A stretch of DNA of 28,955 nt from Multifurca ochricompacta (lineage: Eukaryota; Basidiomycota; Agaricomycetes; Russulales; Russulaceae), in the NCBI GenBank assembly GCA_022496185.1, contig WTXG01000376.1, forward strand, positions 1 to 28,955. Direction: 5' to 3'. The notes under the pieces are model-generated. The model searched no databases and was not told where the DNA came from. It worked only from the letters and a program-made list of their open reading frames with translations. A program made the position numbers and the translations under genes. Shown here piece after piece: positions 9,541 to 20,491 of the stretch (position 1 is the first letter of the stretch; every line of letters begins with the position of its first letter).

Positions 9541-10011
9541 ACAGGTGACCCACAGGTAACCCGCAGGTTACCCATACCTGTAGTGATGGGTACGGGTACA
9601 GGTACGGGTACCAACAAGGATACCCCAGGGTTACCCCTGCCAATCACTAAGTGTGCGGTACTAACAAGTGAGTTGTGTCTTGTGCAGTAGCACTAGGACT
9701 GTGTTTCATCTTCCTGTGAATACCTTGATACCTTACTTGATTAGACACAATCCTTTATTGTCTCGGTTACTATAAGCACACTCTTTTACAGTATTTAAAG
9801 ATGCTCTCACTGTACAGTTCACTTCAGTTCTGACCATCATAACTGAAGTGAGTATTCTGTTATCTTATCTTTACCTATGTAGCTAACGCGCACTAGTTAT
9901 AACTACCATTCTAGGTAAAGACTAATCAATATATAGTTCTGACCATCATAACTGAATTATAACTACCATTCTAGGTAGTTTGGATTATCTAACCTCAGGC
10001 TGCGTTCTTTA

Positions 10012-10162
10012 TAGGTGGCCAACGACTCCACACTGGTTGAAGATCTGAGGTACCATGAGGTCGTCCAGATCCTGTGGGGTAAGCATCCATGTTGCCCGTG
10101 CTTGGGCATACAAGGGGCATTCGACTAGGAAAGTGGGTGAGCATGCGAGTAAGGTGTGGGCA
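10012..10162 (-). pseudogene. LINE (non-LTR retrotransposon) ORF2 C-terminal remnant
   Basis: On the minus strand this reads FLVECPLYAQARATW, then VPQIFNQCGVVGHLLEFV, and continues across the inserted LTR to the stop at 4268. The pattern H/F-L-x-x-C-P-x-Y/F-A-x-x-R followed by LLEFV is the usual C-terminal end of fungal Tad-like LINE polyproteins (after the CCHC and RNase H parts). Just upstream, CPH in a shifted frame suggests one more frameshift. Too little is left for a sure clade. It is the oldest layer of the nest. Confidence 0.58.
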
Positions 10163-10814
10163 AAAGCGGAAATGTCGGGCCTAGTGCCCGGCCCGAGCTA
10201 CTAGTAACCTTACGACTCACACTCACTCCTCTCCTCCATCTTTATCAGACAGCAGAATCTCTGTATATTCAGGTAACTCTACATTATCTATCGCTTTCTT
10301 ATCATCCATCACCAGGAAATCCTTTTGCCATGTCTTCAGAATTATTGAGAGACAGGGCCATTTTTTGTCACCATACAACTTTCCTTCTCCTCAAAGTCAG
10401 TGTATACATGAACTTGATGCTAAGGTACAGTAACAGTATCTAATGTCAGTATACGATTTACTTTTCTCCTCTGTTCTGGTCTACATCTCTCAACGTATCG
10501 ATTATCACGCCCCGGGGACTACCCCTGAAGCACTCTCGGGGCCTTGGAAGCTGTCTGTTGGTACACCCACTCGTACTCGTGGGCCATCATATGGTGTAGT
10601 ACGCATTGACAAACTTCGTGTGCTCCTTCCAATTTGACGAATTATTTCGGCCACACCTTTTAGTTCAAGTTAACCAGTGCACGTGGCCACCACGATGCAA
10701 AGTTGGTGCTTGTTATTTATATCGACCTCAAGGGGAGGTGTACATGCGGCACTCTTGTTCTTTAACCTCCTGGTGGTGAAGACCTACCAAATACTTTAAT
10801 TTCTTCTCTCATAA
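10163..10814. other. Intergenic region left of the DUF6535 array
   Basis: No feature is recognised. The best open frame is an ATG-started 64-codon frame at 10443-10637 (contains YDLLFSSVLVYISQRIDYH) with no known family and no second copy for comparison. It may be a relic exon. The last 150 bp, pyrimidine-rich near 10790-10810, are the likely upstream region of the gene starting at 10815. Confidence 0.4.
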
Positions 10815-13584
10815 ATGCCTCTAAATGCTAGTCATGCGGATGATGTCGAAAATGGACCCGAGGAAAGGATTGACACAGGTAGGTTACCCCCCCAGTCAAT
10901 ATCGTCCTATGCTTGTTTATCCACATGTATAGGTCGTGGTGGTTACCCGCCTCCGCCAGCACAAAATCAGGCGTCGAAGGGGGAGTCCACCTTTGCCGAT
11001 AGCTCTGGTCCAATTTTTTCCATGTATCTTAACTTGGCAAAGGACGAAGACGAGAAGATGGCCGAGCGTTGGACAGCGGACGCTGATGGGATACTGATTT
11101 TCGTGAGTCATATAACCACTCTCCATGTGGCACACCTTAAGCCTCGCAGACCGGTCTATTCTCTGCCGGAGTTGCAGCATTACTTGCCGTATCCATCCAG
11201 GACATCCGCCCAAACTCCCAGGATACTTCTGCATTCTACCTACAGAGTATTTACCAAGTCATTTCCAATGCCAGCACAACTCAAGCACCTACTCCTCTCA
11301 CTCTGGCTAGTCCCCCGGCATTCTCTCCACCGAAATATGCAGTTTGGGTTAACGCCCTGTGGTTCTTGAGCTTCGTGATAAGTCTCACTTGTGCAATGTT
11401 GGCAACACTGCTACAGCAATGGGCGCGTCGATATATCAAAGTTACTCAGCCACGATATGCACCACACAAGCGAGCTCGGATTCGTACATTCTTTGCTGAA
11501 GGTGTGGACAAGTTACACCTCCCATGGGTAGTTGATGTCCTGCCAGCACTTCTACATCTTTCCCTTTTTCTCTTTTTCGCTGGCCTTCTCATATTTCTAT
11601 TCAATACCGACTACACAATCTTCAGAGCGGTGACTTTGTGGGTTGCGCTCTGCGCAGCGATATATGGATGCATCACATTGATGCCAATCTTTCGACATAA
11701 TAGTCCCTATTATTCGCCACTTTCGTCATGGACATTCTATATTCTTGCCACCATACCTTTTATATTCCTCCTCATTCCCATGCTCATTGGGTTATTAACA
11801 AATTCGACAGGGTCTGTGATGCGTCGGATGTATCGGCTCCAGCGGTACTGTTGGCATTGGCTCTCAGATGGCCTGGAGAAGACGATGGAAAAAACTGCAT
11901 TAAAGCTGTCATCAGAGATTGACGGTCGTGCGATAATGTGGACGCTCGAATCTTCTGATGAAGATCATGAACTGGAGCAATTCTTTGCGGGCATCCCTGG
12001 CTTTTTCCGATCAAGAGTTGTCAAGAATCCTCGGCAAGCTTTCCATGTCGCAGACAGGGAGAAGATGTCTAAATCTTTAATTGGACTAATACAGCGTACT
12101 TGGTCATCAAACCTGGTCGATGAGTCCGTCAAACAGCGACGGATGGTCATATTCGAGGCGGCCATGGGACAAGAACCCGTGTACCTTCCTATCAGTGAGG
12201 ACACTGTTTTCGATGCTTTATGGCGCGATCAAGATGGATTCTTTAGATCTGTTGAGTTTGGCCTCTTGCTGAATGGAGCTACTTACAATAACTTGCTCGT
12301 TGCTCACTGTTCGAAATGGGCGATTTCGAAGATCATAGCAAGATCAAAGGATCGTGATGATCGTTGGTTCAAACTGGTTACTAAGCAATTGGGTGTCTCG
12401 AAATCGGAGGTTGAAAACTACCTTGCGCACGGAGATAGTATATATCTTGCCAATTTGCTCCACATTACTCGGCATATGCTTCACTTCCTTTCAGAGAGTG
12501 TCCTCTTTCATTGGATGGTGAAAGGCACTCTTCGATCAGTTTCCAAATTTGATATACAAATGCACTTCCTGGATTGCAACATGACTTCTGTGATCTTCGG
12601 AATCAAATTGTTCGAGAAGCGCGGAATCGTGAGGATGATCGCACCAAATATGTTGGCGTCCTTGACTGTATCCGACATCTCTACGTCGCTTTACATCAAG
12701 GCACAGACTTGGATGCTGTCTCAACTAGTTATAATAAAAACAGTCTATCCTCGCATCCTTTGTGCAACACCAAAGAACATCGCTCCCGTTCAACTCCTCA
12801 CGCCTCCGACACTTCGTCCGCCGCTGTCCCACATCACCATGACCCCGTTCCCACCCCTGTCGCCCCTTCTGGCTCACCTGATCCTGATCTACCATCCTCG
12901 CGTCTCCAGAATCCAGAACAAATCGATGCACGCCTAATGGGCAACACCTCAACTGACAAAGGGACGACAGTCGGTATGAATATTGGAACTCACCACCTTC
13001 ATGGCACTTCCTTGGATTTTCCTATTGCTAATGTAATACAAGGAACCGCTGGTACCTTGACCACCAACTTGATACTTCATTCCACTCAGGCAGCCTCTCC
13101 CTCCCTTGTTCCGCTCGCATCTAGTCCCATGTCCAATGACACCATTGTTCATCAACAAACTGAGGAACGAACCAGTATCCCTCCTTCCATTACCCCTGAT
13201 ACACCACCTTTATCTTTCCCAGTTTCCATTCCCAGCAACACAACTCGTGCGAACATGCGAACACCTTCAAACTCTTCGGTGATCCAATCTGCTCATATGC
13301 CTTCTGGACAGATATCTCTTTCCTCAAACTCAGCCACCGCATTTTCCGTCGCTGCTCAACAAGGGGCATTTACTTCTGACCCAGACAGAACAGAAAATGA
13401 TCCAGCAGTTGTCGGAGTGTACGGGGATTCTCAGAACCACAATCTTCCCACTCCTATCGAGGCACCCGTTCACCCACTTCAGTTAACTATGTCGGCTTCT
13501 GAGGAGGAAAATAAAGTTTTATCTGGTTCCCCTGATGGAATTCATGGTTCACTCTTCGAAAACACTGATAAGGTTGAGGTGTAG
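10815..13584 (+). CDS. DUF6535 family membrane protein, paralogue 1 (one apparent frameshift)
   Basis: Exons are 10815-10878, 10933-11102 and 11150-13584. The introns (54 and 47 bp, GT-AG) are supported by the same positions and phases in both paralogues. The soluble N-terminus (NLAKDEDEKMAERW) is followed by hydrophobic segments TGLFSAGVAALLAVS, VNALWFLSFVISLTCAMLATLL, LLHLSLFLFFAGLLIFLF, a stretch near IYGCITLMPIF and FYILATIPFIFLLIPML. A cytosolic-looking region of some 270 residues and a long Ser/Thr/Pro-rich tail complete the protein. The block GLFSA plus ISLTCAMLATLLQQWARR is the hallmark of DUF6535, an Agaricomycete family of unknown function. Alignment with paralogue 2 shows a frame change at about 12558-12562, explained by one missing A in an A run. 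Downstream the frame continues to 13584, giving roughly 890 residues. It is either a fresh pseudogene or a sequence error. Confidence 0.85.
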
Positions 13585-14379
13585 CGTGTTGATTTTGCCA
13601 TGTGCTATATATGAAATGAATGAAATACCTATACCGTTCGTGTGAAGTTGTACGCGCCAGCGTTATTAAGCCTTCGCGTAAATGCCATCTTGAGTAAAAT
13701 GCGAAAAATGGGAGTTTATAAGCTGTGGATAATGGGCCAGTAAATAATTCTAGTGATGGTGGCTCTCATGTCCATTACACTTCTGCTCCCTTTCCTCTCA
13801 CATATATCGTGCCATGTGCCATACTTCGTCATCCTAAGAGTTTTAACAGCTGCTCCACTTCAACTGCCTGCGTAGGGTTAGGCGGCACACATCAGGAAGG
13901 ACTGTGAATTGCATGCGAGTTGCATCCAGAGATGGACAGGCCATGAACCCGTCACCGTATCGGCAAGGGGGCGGGCAAGGGGCAAGGAAGGCACGTCAAA
14001 ATGAGGTCATGAGTCACGAGATATTCACGTGCTTCTTTCTTGAACTGGACCTGCACGTGATGAATGCCGCGAGTGATCATGAGCTCTGCCTCTGCTCCTT
14101 TGATAAGGGGAACAACAAAGTGGTTGGTGGGTGAGGCCGCCATGATAAAAACCCAACTAAGGGGAAAAGAAAGTCTGCAAAGGGCCAGTTGGCATCCCAA
14201 CCAACAACGCTTTTGCATGCATGCGATTCTCAATGCTTTCTCGAATTCAGTCACAGTCGCTTTAAGCGCTCATTTAATTCATTTGTGCGGCGTTCAACAT
14301 ATTGCCTCATGTTCCCAACCTTGCTGCCACACTCATCTTCCTGCCTCATCTCCAACACCATACTTACTCCTCATATTCA
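13585..14379. other. Intergenic region between paralogues 1 and 2
   Basis: No gene is recognised. The overlapping frames on both strands at 13904-14405 show no family features and do not resemble one another. The right end, pyrimidine-rich before 14380, is a plausible promoter and leader of paralogue 2. Confidence 0.5.
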
Positions 14380-16484
14380 ATGTCTCAACCTCACACAGCT
14401 ATTAACATACCAAATCTATCAGAGGGAGCCATCGACACAGGTATTCTATCTCACCTCGACCCGCTTTTTGTCCCTAACCAACATCTGCCCACAGCTGATC
14501 TTCGCTATCAATATCCTCCTCAGTTGGCACAAAAACAACCAATCTGGGGAAGATCTGATTTTGTGGATGGATCAGGGCCTCTTTTTAACATGTACGTCGA
14601 GATGACAGCCGATGAAGACAAGAAGATGGCAGAGACCTGGAAAGCAGACGCTGATGGCATCCTCGTTTTCGTGCGTCTCCATATCACCCCCCATCTCTCC
14701 TTGTTTTCTCTCATGTCAATCATAATATTGTAGACTGGTTTATTTTCTGCTGCCGTTGCCGCATTAATCGCCGTATCCATCCAAGATCTCAAACAAAACT
14801 CCCAAGACACCTCTGCTTTCTATCTCACAAACATTTATCAGCTCCTCGCTAATGCTAACGGCACTCATATCTCCATCCCTTCTACACTACCCGATCCATC
14901 TCAATTCTCTCCATCTGCATCCGCCGTCTGGGTCAATTCACTCTGGTTCCTGAGCTTGGCTATCAGTCTTACTTGTGCCATGCTGGCGACATTATTACAG
15001 CAATGGGCACGTCGATATGTGAAGGTCACCCAGCCACGTTACAGTCCACATAAGCGAGCTCGTATTCGTGCATTCTTTGCAGAAGGCGTCGACAAGTTGC
15101 ACCTGCCTTGGGCGGTTGAAGCATTGCCCACACTGATACACCTTTCCCTTTTCCTATTCTTTGCAGGCCTTGTGGTTTTCTTGTTCAATGTGAATCACAC
15201 AGTTTTCAAAGTTGTGATATGCTGGGTTGGGATATGCACAGGTTTATACATATGTGTCACGCTGATGCCAATCTTTCGGCATGATAGCCCATATTATGCG
15301 CCACTGTCGGAGTCGGCTTGGTTCCTTTATGCTGGCACACTACTCGTTGTCTTCCAAATTCTCAGGTGGTTCTCAGCTTTTAGTTGCTTCAGCTATGCGA
15401 CTTGGGATCGCCTTGGGGACTTGAAGGACCGTTATCACCGATGGTGTTACATGGTATAGGGAAGGCGGCGGAAGAATCAGCTCAAAAGCTTTCATCGGAG
15501 ATTGATGGTCGGGCTTTAATATGGACACTGGAGTCGTTGGATGAGGATCACGAATTAGAGCAGTTCTTTGCAAGCATTCCCGGCTTTTGCAGCTCGTCAC
15601 TTATCCCAGAACCCTTGGAAGCGTTCAAGGCGCCGAACGGCGGGGCGATGACACAGGCATTGATTGGGTTAATGCACCGTACACTGACATCGAATTTGGT
15701 GACCGAGTCAGTGAAGCAACGACGGATCGCCCTTTGCACGAAGGCAATGAATGTGGCATCCCTTCCTATTAATTGGGCCATTTTCGAACCTGTTCTCTAC
15801 AGAGAGTGGAATGGCCTTCTCAAGTCGGTTGAATTCGGGCAATTTCTAATGAGGATTAGTTATCAAAGCACGTTCGTTGGATATCATGCACGTTGCGTTA
15901 TCTCGGTGATCTTGGCAAGCACGAAAGAGTACGACGATCGCTGGTTCGAACTCGCCACCGACCACTTGGGGATCACGAAAGGTGTGCTCGAGAAGTACAT
16001 TGGTCACGGGGATAGCATGGTTCTTGCCAGCTTAATCGACATTTCGAGGCGCACGTTTCGTGATTATGTCAAGTATGGCTGGACCGTCGGCGCGGGTTGG
16101 CGTTCGAAATCACTGAAATCAGTTTCTGAATTCAATACGCGAGACACGGTTCCAGGGCTTCAACACGATTTCTGCTCACTTTGGAATGAAGTTGTGCTGA
16201 AGGCCCAAAATGCCAGAGATGATCGCCTCGAATCAATTTCGATATTTCTCCTTAGACACATTCGACATGCTTTCATCGATCTACACGAAGGAACGAATGC
16301 TGCCCCGACTGCATTCTCTGCCTCTACCGCTGACGAAAATCCGGTTCTACTTTCACCGTCATCGTATCCTTTGTGCCGCATCGATGGCCATCGCCATGGT
16401 ATTTCGGATTCAACGTCGCGCATTCCAGAAGGTATTGCTGGTTCGACGAAAAATGGATTGAATGCTTCCTACCCTCGAACATGA
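14380..16484 (+). CDS. DUF6535 family membrane protein, paralogue 2 (one apparent frameshift)
   Basis: Exons are 14380-14440, 14495-14670 and 14734-16484, with 54 and 63 bp introns at the same phases as paralogue 1 (phase 1, phase 0). The start ATG at 14380 gives MSQPHTA. The 54-bp intron is open in frame, so retaining it would not be obvious from the ORF alone; homology argues for splicing. Membrane segments match paralogue 1: TGLFSAAVAALIAVS, VNSLWFLSLAISLTCAMLATLL, LIHLSLFLFFAGLVVFLF, ICVTLMPIF and FLYAGTLLVVFQIL. The frame changes at about 15450-15456, explained by one missing G in CATGGTATAGG. After this the frame runs through KLSSEIDGRA and the cytosolic domain to 16484 (about 660 residues). 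The tail is shorter than in paralogue 1. The +1 frame stays open to a stop at 16639-16641, so a second lost base near 16460 is possible. Confidence 0.85.
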
Positions 16485-17431
16485 TAGCGCTTTAGCCTCT
16501 GTCCCTCCTCCCACTTCAGCTCATGGGCTGCTCTCACCTGTCTCGAATCAGACTCTGAACAACACAAATTCTCGACTGTACTCTTATTCCTATTCACTCC
16601 CAATCCTAACGTGCCATGTGCCTGGCTGCGGAACCTATTAGAGTAAATCAACGCTATCTCAATCCAAGTTTCACACTCACATCACTGTCGACAAGATTTG
16701 AAGGCCCGTACCTTCCCACTGTTCCATGGACTTTGTATTTTCCTGTTTCCTTCAGTGTGTTAAGCCTCACGTCTTAGGAACTCTGTCACTCCAAAGTAGA
16801 AATGAGAATGTTTTTCCCCTCCGTCGTATCTGATTCGCCTTCCAAATGTATACCTCCCAGGTATCTCCCTTCCTTCACTGTTTTTTCTCCAACCGCTTTT
16901 CATGAAATCATCTGTATCAATAAAGACCATCTTTTCCCTGACGTGGCCCACAGATCGTTCACCACATTTCCCGTTATGAGTGTATATCAGTAAAGCGCTA
17001 GTGGATCAGAAAGATGACCGATATTTTCGATTGCACCCATGCTCGGCGACTTGTTAGCAATTGTGACATGGAGTACACTCCGATGAATTGTTCTCTTGCC
17101 CTGGAGGAATGAAAGATAATCTCTGAGTCAGTTACTTGTTTATCACGATCACGCGGAAACCCGGCTGTCCGCTTTCCGATTAACCCGGTTGCTACCGGCC
17201 TGGTAGGAAAAGGCGCATAAATATGACGACAGCTACAAGCTGACTGGCTGACTAGGTATCTTAAGATCATATTACTATGACTGCGAATGGGTCTACTGGA
17301 GTGATCATAAATACCTGAATCCGAACTGAAGTGTAGATGGGCGCTTGAGTGGTTCACGTGCCTCCGTGGCGTCTTCTATAAGCGAGAAGTGAGAGTGACT
17401 TGTTACCTGCCATACCCCCACGCAACCCTCA
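16485..17431. other. Intergenic region between paralogue 2 and truncated paralogue 3
   Basis: Bases 16485-16641 may be an out-of-frame end of the paralogue 2 tail (Ser/Pro-rich, SPVSNQTLNN). The remainder shows no recognisable gene, repeat or RNA. Bases just before 17432 would be the leader of the paralogue 3 relic. Confidence 0.45.
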
Positions 17432-18086
17432 ATGTCTCAACACCAAACGTTTGGTCCCGAGTATGTACCGGAGGAAGGGAATGACCCAGGTATGTTATCT
17501 TCCAGTCAAACATAATCTCAAGTTCGCCTACCTTGTACAGGCCACCGTCATTACTCAGCACAAAATCAGACATCGATGAGGGAGTCCACCTTTGCCGATA
17601 GCTCTGGACCGACATTTAGCATGTATCTAAATCTTGCAAAGGAACATGACGAGAAGGCGGCAGAGAGTTGGAAAGCTGATGCAGATGGGATCCTCGTTTT
17701 CGTGAGTCACATTACCACTCTCCGTGTGACACACCTTAAGCCTCGCAGACTGGTCTATTCTCTGCCGGAGTTGCAGCATTACTTGCCGTGTCCATCCAGG
17801 ACATCCGCCCAAACTCCCAGGATACCTCTGCATTCTACTTACAGAGTATCTACCAAGTCATTTCCAATGCCAGCACAACTCAAGCACATACTCCTCCCAC
17901 TCTGGCTAATCCGCCGACATTCTCTCCACCGAAGTATGCAGTTTGGGTCAATGCACTTTGGTTCTTGAGCTTCGTGATAAGTCTTACTTGTGCACTGCTG
18001 GCAACACTGCTACAGTAATGGGCGCGTCGATATATCAAGGTTACTCAGCCACGATATGCACCACACAAGCGAGCTCGGATTCGTAC
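17432..18086 (+). pseudogene. DUF6535 paralogue 3, truncated and nonsense-mutated
   Basis: Exons are 17432-17489, 17541-17701 and 17749 onward, with introns of 51 and 47 bp. The second intron matches that of paralogue 1 at about 43 of 47 positions, and exon 3 is nearly identical to it, so this is a recent duplicate of paralogue 1. A CAA codon has become TAA at 18016-18018, directly before the conserved WARR. The homology stops abruptly after ATTCGTAC at 18086, within RARIRT. The third, fourth and fifth membrane segments and the cytosolic domain are missing. A decayed C-terminal tail lies at 19230-19535. Confidence 0.88.
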
Positions 18087-19229
18087 TGTGCGGAGTCTAT
18101 CCGCGGTGAGTGCGAAGCAAAGCCTGTTCCCTGAAGAGTAAGGTGAGCAGTGAGTTATGAGGAAGAAAGAGATGAGCCCGCACGACACAATGAAGTCGAT
18201 GAGAGTAGGATTGTGCTGAATGTTACTGATGACGGTGCCAATGGTTCCGATTGACCTTACGCCTTGTTCAATAACTGTTCTTTTGCACACAAAAAGAGAG
18301 AGAGAGAGAGAGAAGCTAGATTGCTGGTTGCTGGCCCTACTACAAGCAGTATAGATACCTTTATATACTTGTTCAGAGTCCAGATTTTGAAAAGAGTGGT
18401 ATAATAAAAGAAAGCCATAGATGGTGAATTTGTTAAGGTGGAAAGAGACAAGGAGGGTAAGAACCAGGTCCTGAAGATGGTGAAGTGCAGGCGAAGTGCA
18501 GGCGATGGTTAAGATATGAAAGAGACGGTAAAGAGTGAAGAAAATGAGAAAATTGATCGTAGGGAATGGACGGGAAGCCGGCCCGGAGTACAGACAGTAT
18601 GATTGTAGCTGATAAGATTAAACTTGAAACTCGCACCATGCATTAAACGCTTTGAAGTATAGTAAGAGTGTCTAAAAATGAGATCTAATAATCAGAAAAT
18701 TTATAGTCCAGGGCTCGTACGAAGAGTTAGCTAAAAGTGGAGGAGGCCGAAGGTTTCATGCCCAACGCTCACACCTTCCTTACACTCCCATGTGCAGTTG
18801 TGATGGATTACGATCCATCGACGACCTGGAGGAGCGCAAAAACGCACCACAGTCGTCAAAATTTCTAGCCTTGGGCTAGAACAATTAATTTTTGGCGCGC
18901 CCCTCAGGGACGATGAACTTCGATCTTGTTTGCGTCTCACATTTGATTCTACAGACTCTATGGTTAAAAAGTTTATGGTTACAAGAGATTAACATTTATT
19001 TTATCTTGATTATTTTATCTAACTGATACAAGCGCGACAAAATTGAAAAGTCACAGGATAAAATGTCTCATTTACTCCCTATTTACAAAACTCTTATACT
19101 CGTATTGAAATTAACTGTAGTGTAAATTGTATAAAAAAGGCTTGAAAAAGCGAATAACGAATCCAGAGTATTGTATTCTTTTTCCTTTCAAAAAGACTTA
19201 CACGCGCGTACCCCTATTTGGCCCTCCTA
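18087..19229. other. Unrelated sequence replacing the middle of paralogue 3
   Basis: This 1.1 kb stretch shows no homology that I can see to the missing 1.8 kb of the gene. It holds a GA microsatellite (18296-18313), an 8-bp inverted repeat TTCTAGCC/GGCTAGAA near 18862-18880 with a 3-nt loop, and an AT-rich part at 18960-19130. I see no matching terminal repeats that would prove a single inserted element. Minus-strand frames of 60-81 codons here show no family features. Confidence 0.5.
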
Positions 19230-19535
19230 ATCTTTTCACCAATATGATCTTACGCCTTTTGGACAGTTATCTCTTTCTTCTTCGACCTCAGCTCCAGTTT
19301 TTTCTGTCGCCCCTTGGTCGGCAACGTCTATTGCGGACCCTGATTCGGCCTGAAATGCTATAGCAATTGAAGCAGACAGGAATGCTCGAGGGCTCAGCTT
19401 TGCAACCAGGCTTCTCCCACATCCAGCCCAGTCTGTGTTACCGTCTACTGACATAGCTATAAATTCCTCGCAACTTTTTGGTCATGCCGGATTGTTCCCC
19501 CAAGACGCTGATAGAGATCCCCGCTCATCTCCATA
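19230..19535 (+). pseudogene. DUF6535 C-terminal tail relic
   Basis: The forward frame from about 19258 reads GQLSLSSSTSAPVFSVAPW and then ADPDSA, which matches the tail of paralogue 1 at about 13305-13400 (GQISLSSNSATAFSVA, DPDR). The nucleotide match begins near 19230. An in-frame TGA lies near 19357 and a stop near 19534, close to where paralogue 1 ends. It is most simply the 3' end of paralogue 3, separated from its 5' part by 18087-19229. Confidence 0.65.
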
Positions 19536-19879
19536 ACAATCAGCTTACCACGATTGTGTAGCTCATGTGGAATAAAATTAAGTCGCTTTTAAGGGATAGT
19601 TTTTGGGGATTAGTGGAAGCCACTAGTTTGGGAACGTGCTGTCGTGCCTTGGACATATTCTGAAGTTTAGATGTCGGATGGCCGACGGACAGGCAAGTTT
19701 GATGCGTTTTCCGCGCGTGGCACGAGTGTCCTTCTTACAACCCCTTTATATGGTGCATGCTGGTGTAGTGCCATCCCTTCTTGGCCACTTACCACCACCA
19801 TCACCTTTGGTTTTCGTGTTGCCTGCTGCCCAAGTTGCTTCCAATGTCCAATCGCTTTGCTGCTCTAACTGAGCCCCCT
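19536..19879. other. Flank between the DUF6535 relic and element A
   Basis: Probably the old 3' flank of paralogue 3. Short frames on both strands are not supported by any family feature. The last bases before the LTR of element A are CCCCT. Confidence 0.4.
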
Positions 19880-20472
19880 TGTTACAGCCTCTGCCAAGTA
19901 ACCCCATTTTCTTCACCCTCCCCAACGACGACCCCTCTTTACCGCCTACCTTACACTTCCTGATCACGTCCCCATCCTGGGACCCCTCACGTGCCCTACT
20001 CCCATCCCCGTGATTCGCTTTGGACTTGTTGACCCGCTGTTTACCTATGTTTGACTCTTATCGCGTTATCCTTTATCTCGTTATCTTTACGACCGGACAC
20101 TTACTTAATACCCTATCAGAAGCCAGGCTCTACGCCCTCCGCTTTCGTATATTTGGGCCCACATGACTCCACGTTATCTTATCTTTAGACGCTCATTCGA
20201 TTACGTATATAAGTCCGCTGTAACTACACTGTAGACCTCAGACTCGACTTATTGAATACATCGGTGCTTGTCTTCTGGACTTCCCTTTGAACGCTCTGAC
20301 TCGACCGTCTCAAGTACTTCTGGTACTTTCCGTTCAACATCGTCTTAGAGTACAGCCTCTTTGACTTTGACTCTTCCCGCATCACTCCAAGAGACCCCAT
20401 TGGTCTCTTATCTGATATACGAACAAACGCTGTCACACAAGTCGTGTGGAACGTCCCGCACCGGACGTAACA
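19880..20472 (+). repeat. Element A 5' LTR
   Basis: 593 bp, starts TGTTACA and ends CGTAACA. It aligns with the LTR of element B (576 bp) with many substitutions and small indels, so it belongs to an older copy. It contains TATATAAG at 20206-20213. Confidence 0.88.
20206..20250 (+). promoter_or_regulatory. Element A TATA box and predicted transcript 5' end
   Basis: TATATAAG at 20206-20213 is followed 34 nt later by AGACTCGACTT (20240-20250), the segment complementary to the primer-binding site. Spacing and sequence are the same as in element B. Confidence 0.6.
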
Positions 20473-20474
20473 TC

Positions 20475-20485
20475 AAGTCGAGTCT
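20475..20485 (+). other. Element A primer-binding site, self-priming type
   Basis: AAGTCGAGTCT starts 2 nt after the LTR end and is the exact reverse complement of 20240-20250. It is conserved in element B. Confidence 0.65.
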
Positions 20486-20491
20486 CTCACA

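Larger units (their letters stand above)
4377..9649. mobile_element. hAT-type non-autonomous DNA element (TSD AGTGTGCG)
   Basis: The ends are TAGTGATTG (4377) and CAATCACTA (to 9649), a 9-bp terminal inverted repeat. The 8-bp direct repeat AGTGTGCG flanks it at 4369-4376 and 9650-9657. An 8-bp TSD and TAGTG-type ends are typical of hAT elements. GGGTAC-type repeats lie just inside both ends. Without the retrotransposon inserted in it (4708-8523 plus one 5-bp duplication), it is about 1.45 kb. I find no transposase-like frame, so it would need a transposase from elsewhere. The superfamily label is inferred from ends and TSD only. Confidence 0.78.
4327..10011 (+). mobile_element. Solo LTR, Copia-like, copy 2 (TSD TAGGT), split by nested insertions
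   Basis: The LTR consists of 4327-4376 plus 9658-10011 (404 bp net). It matches copy 1 at 3069-3473 end to end. TAGGT flanks it at 4322-4326 and 10012-10016, and the LINE frame reads across this duplication. A hAT-type element interrupts it after base 50 of the LTR. Copy 1 serves as the empty-site reference: it has no insertion at the equivalent position. Confidence 0.85.

Noticed and set aside
9582..9613. GGGTAC-type short repeats reminiscent of telomeric repeats
   Set aside because: They lie next to the inverted end of the hAT-type element and recur at its other end, so they are part of its subterminal sequence.
10443..10637. 64-codon ATG-started frame that looks moderately coding
   Set aside because: No recognised family, no paralogue and no splice partners that I could support; noted under the intergenic entry only.
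13952..14254. Overlapping 100-codon frames on both strands between the DUF6535 genes
   Set aside because: No domain features and no conservation in the window; likely chance.
18433..18639. Minus-strand frame with a hydrophobic, signal-like start
   Set aside because: Short, low-complexity Ser/Pro/His composition, no family match, next to a microsatellite; not enough to call a secreted protein.
18862..18880. Inverted repeat TTCTAGCC/GGCTAGAA with 3-nt loop
   Set aside because: Could be a small hairpin, but it is isolated and lacks the matching ends or TSD of a MITE and any T-run of a terminator.
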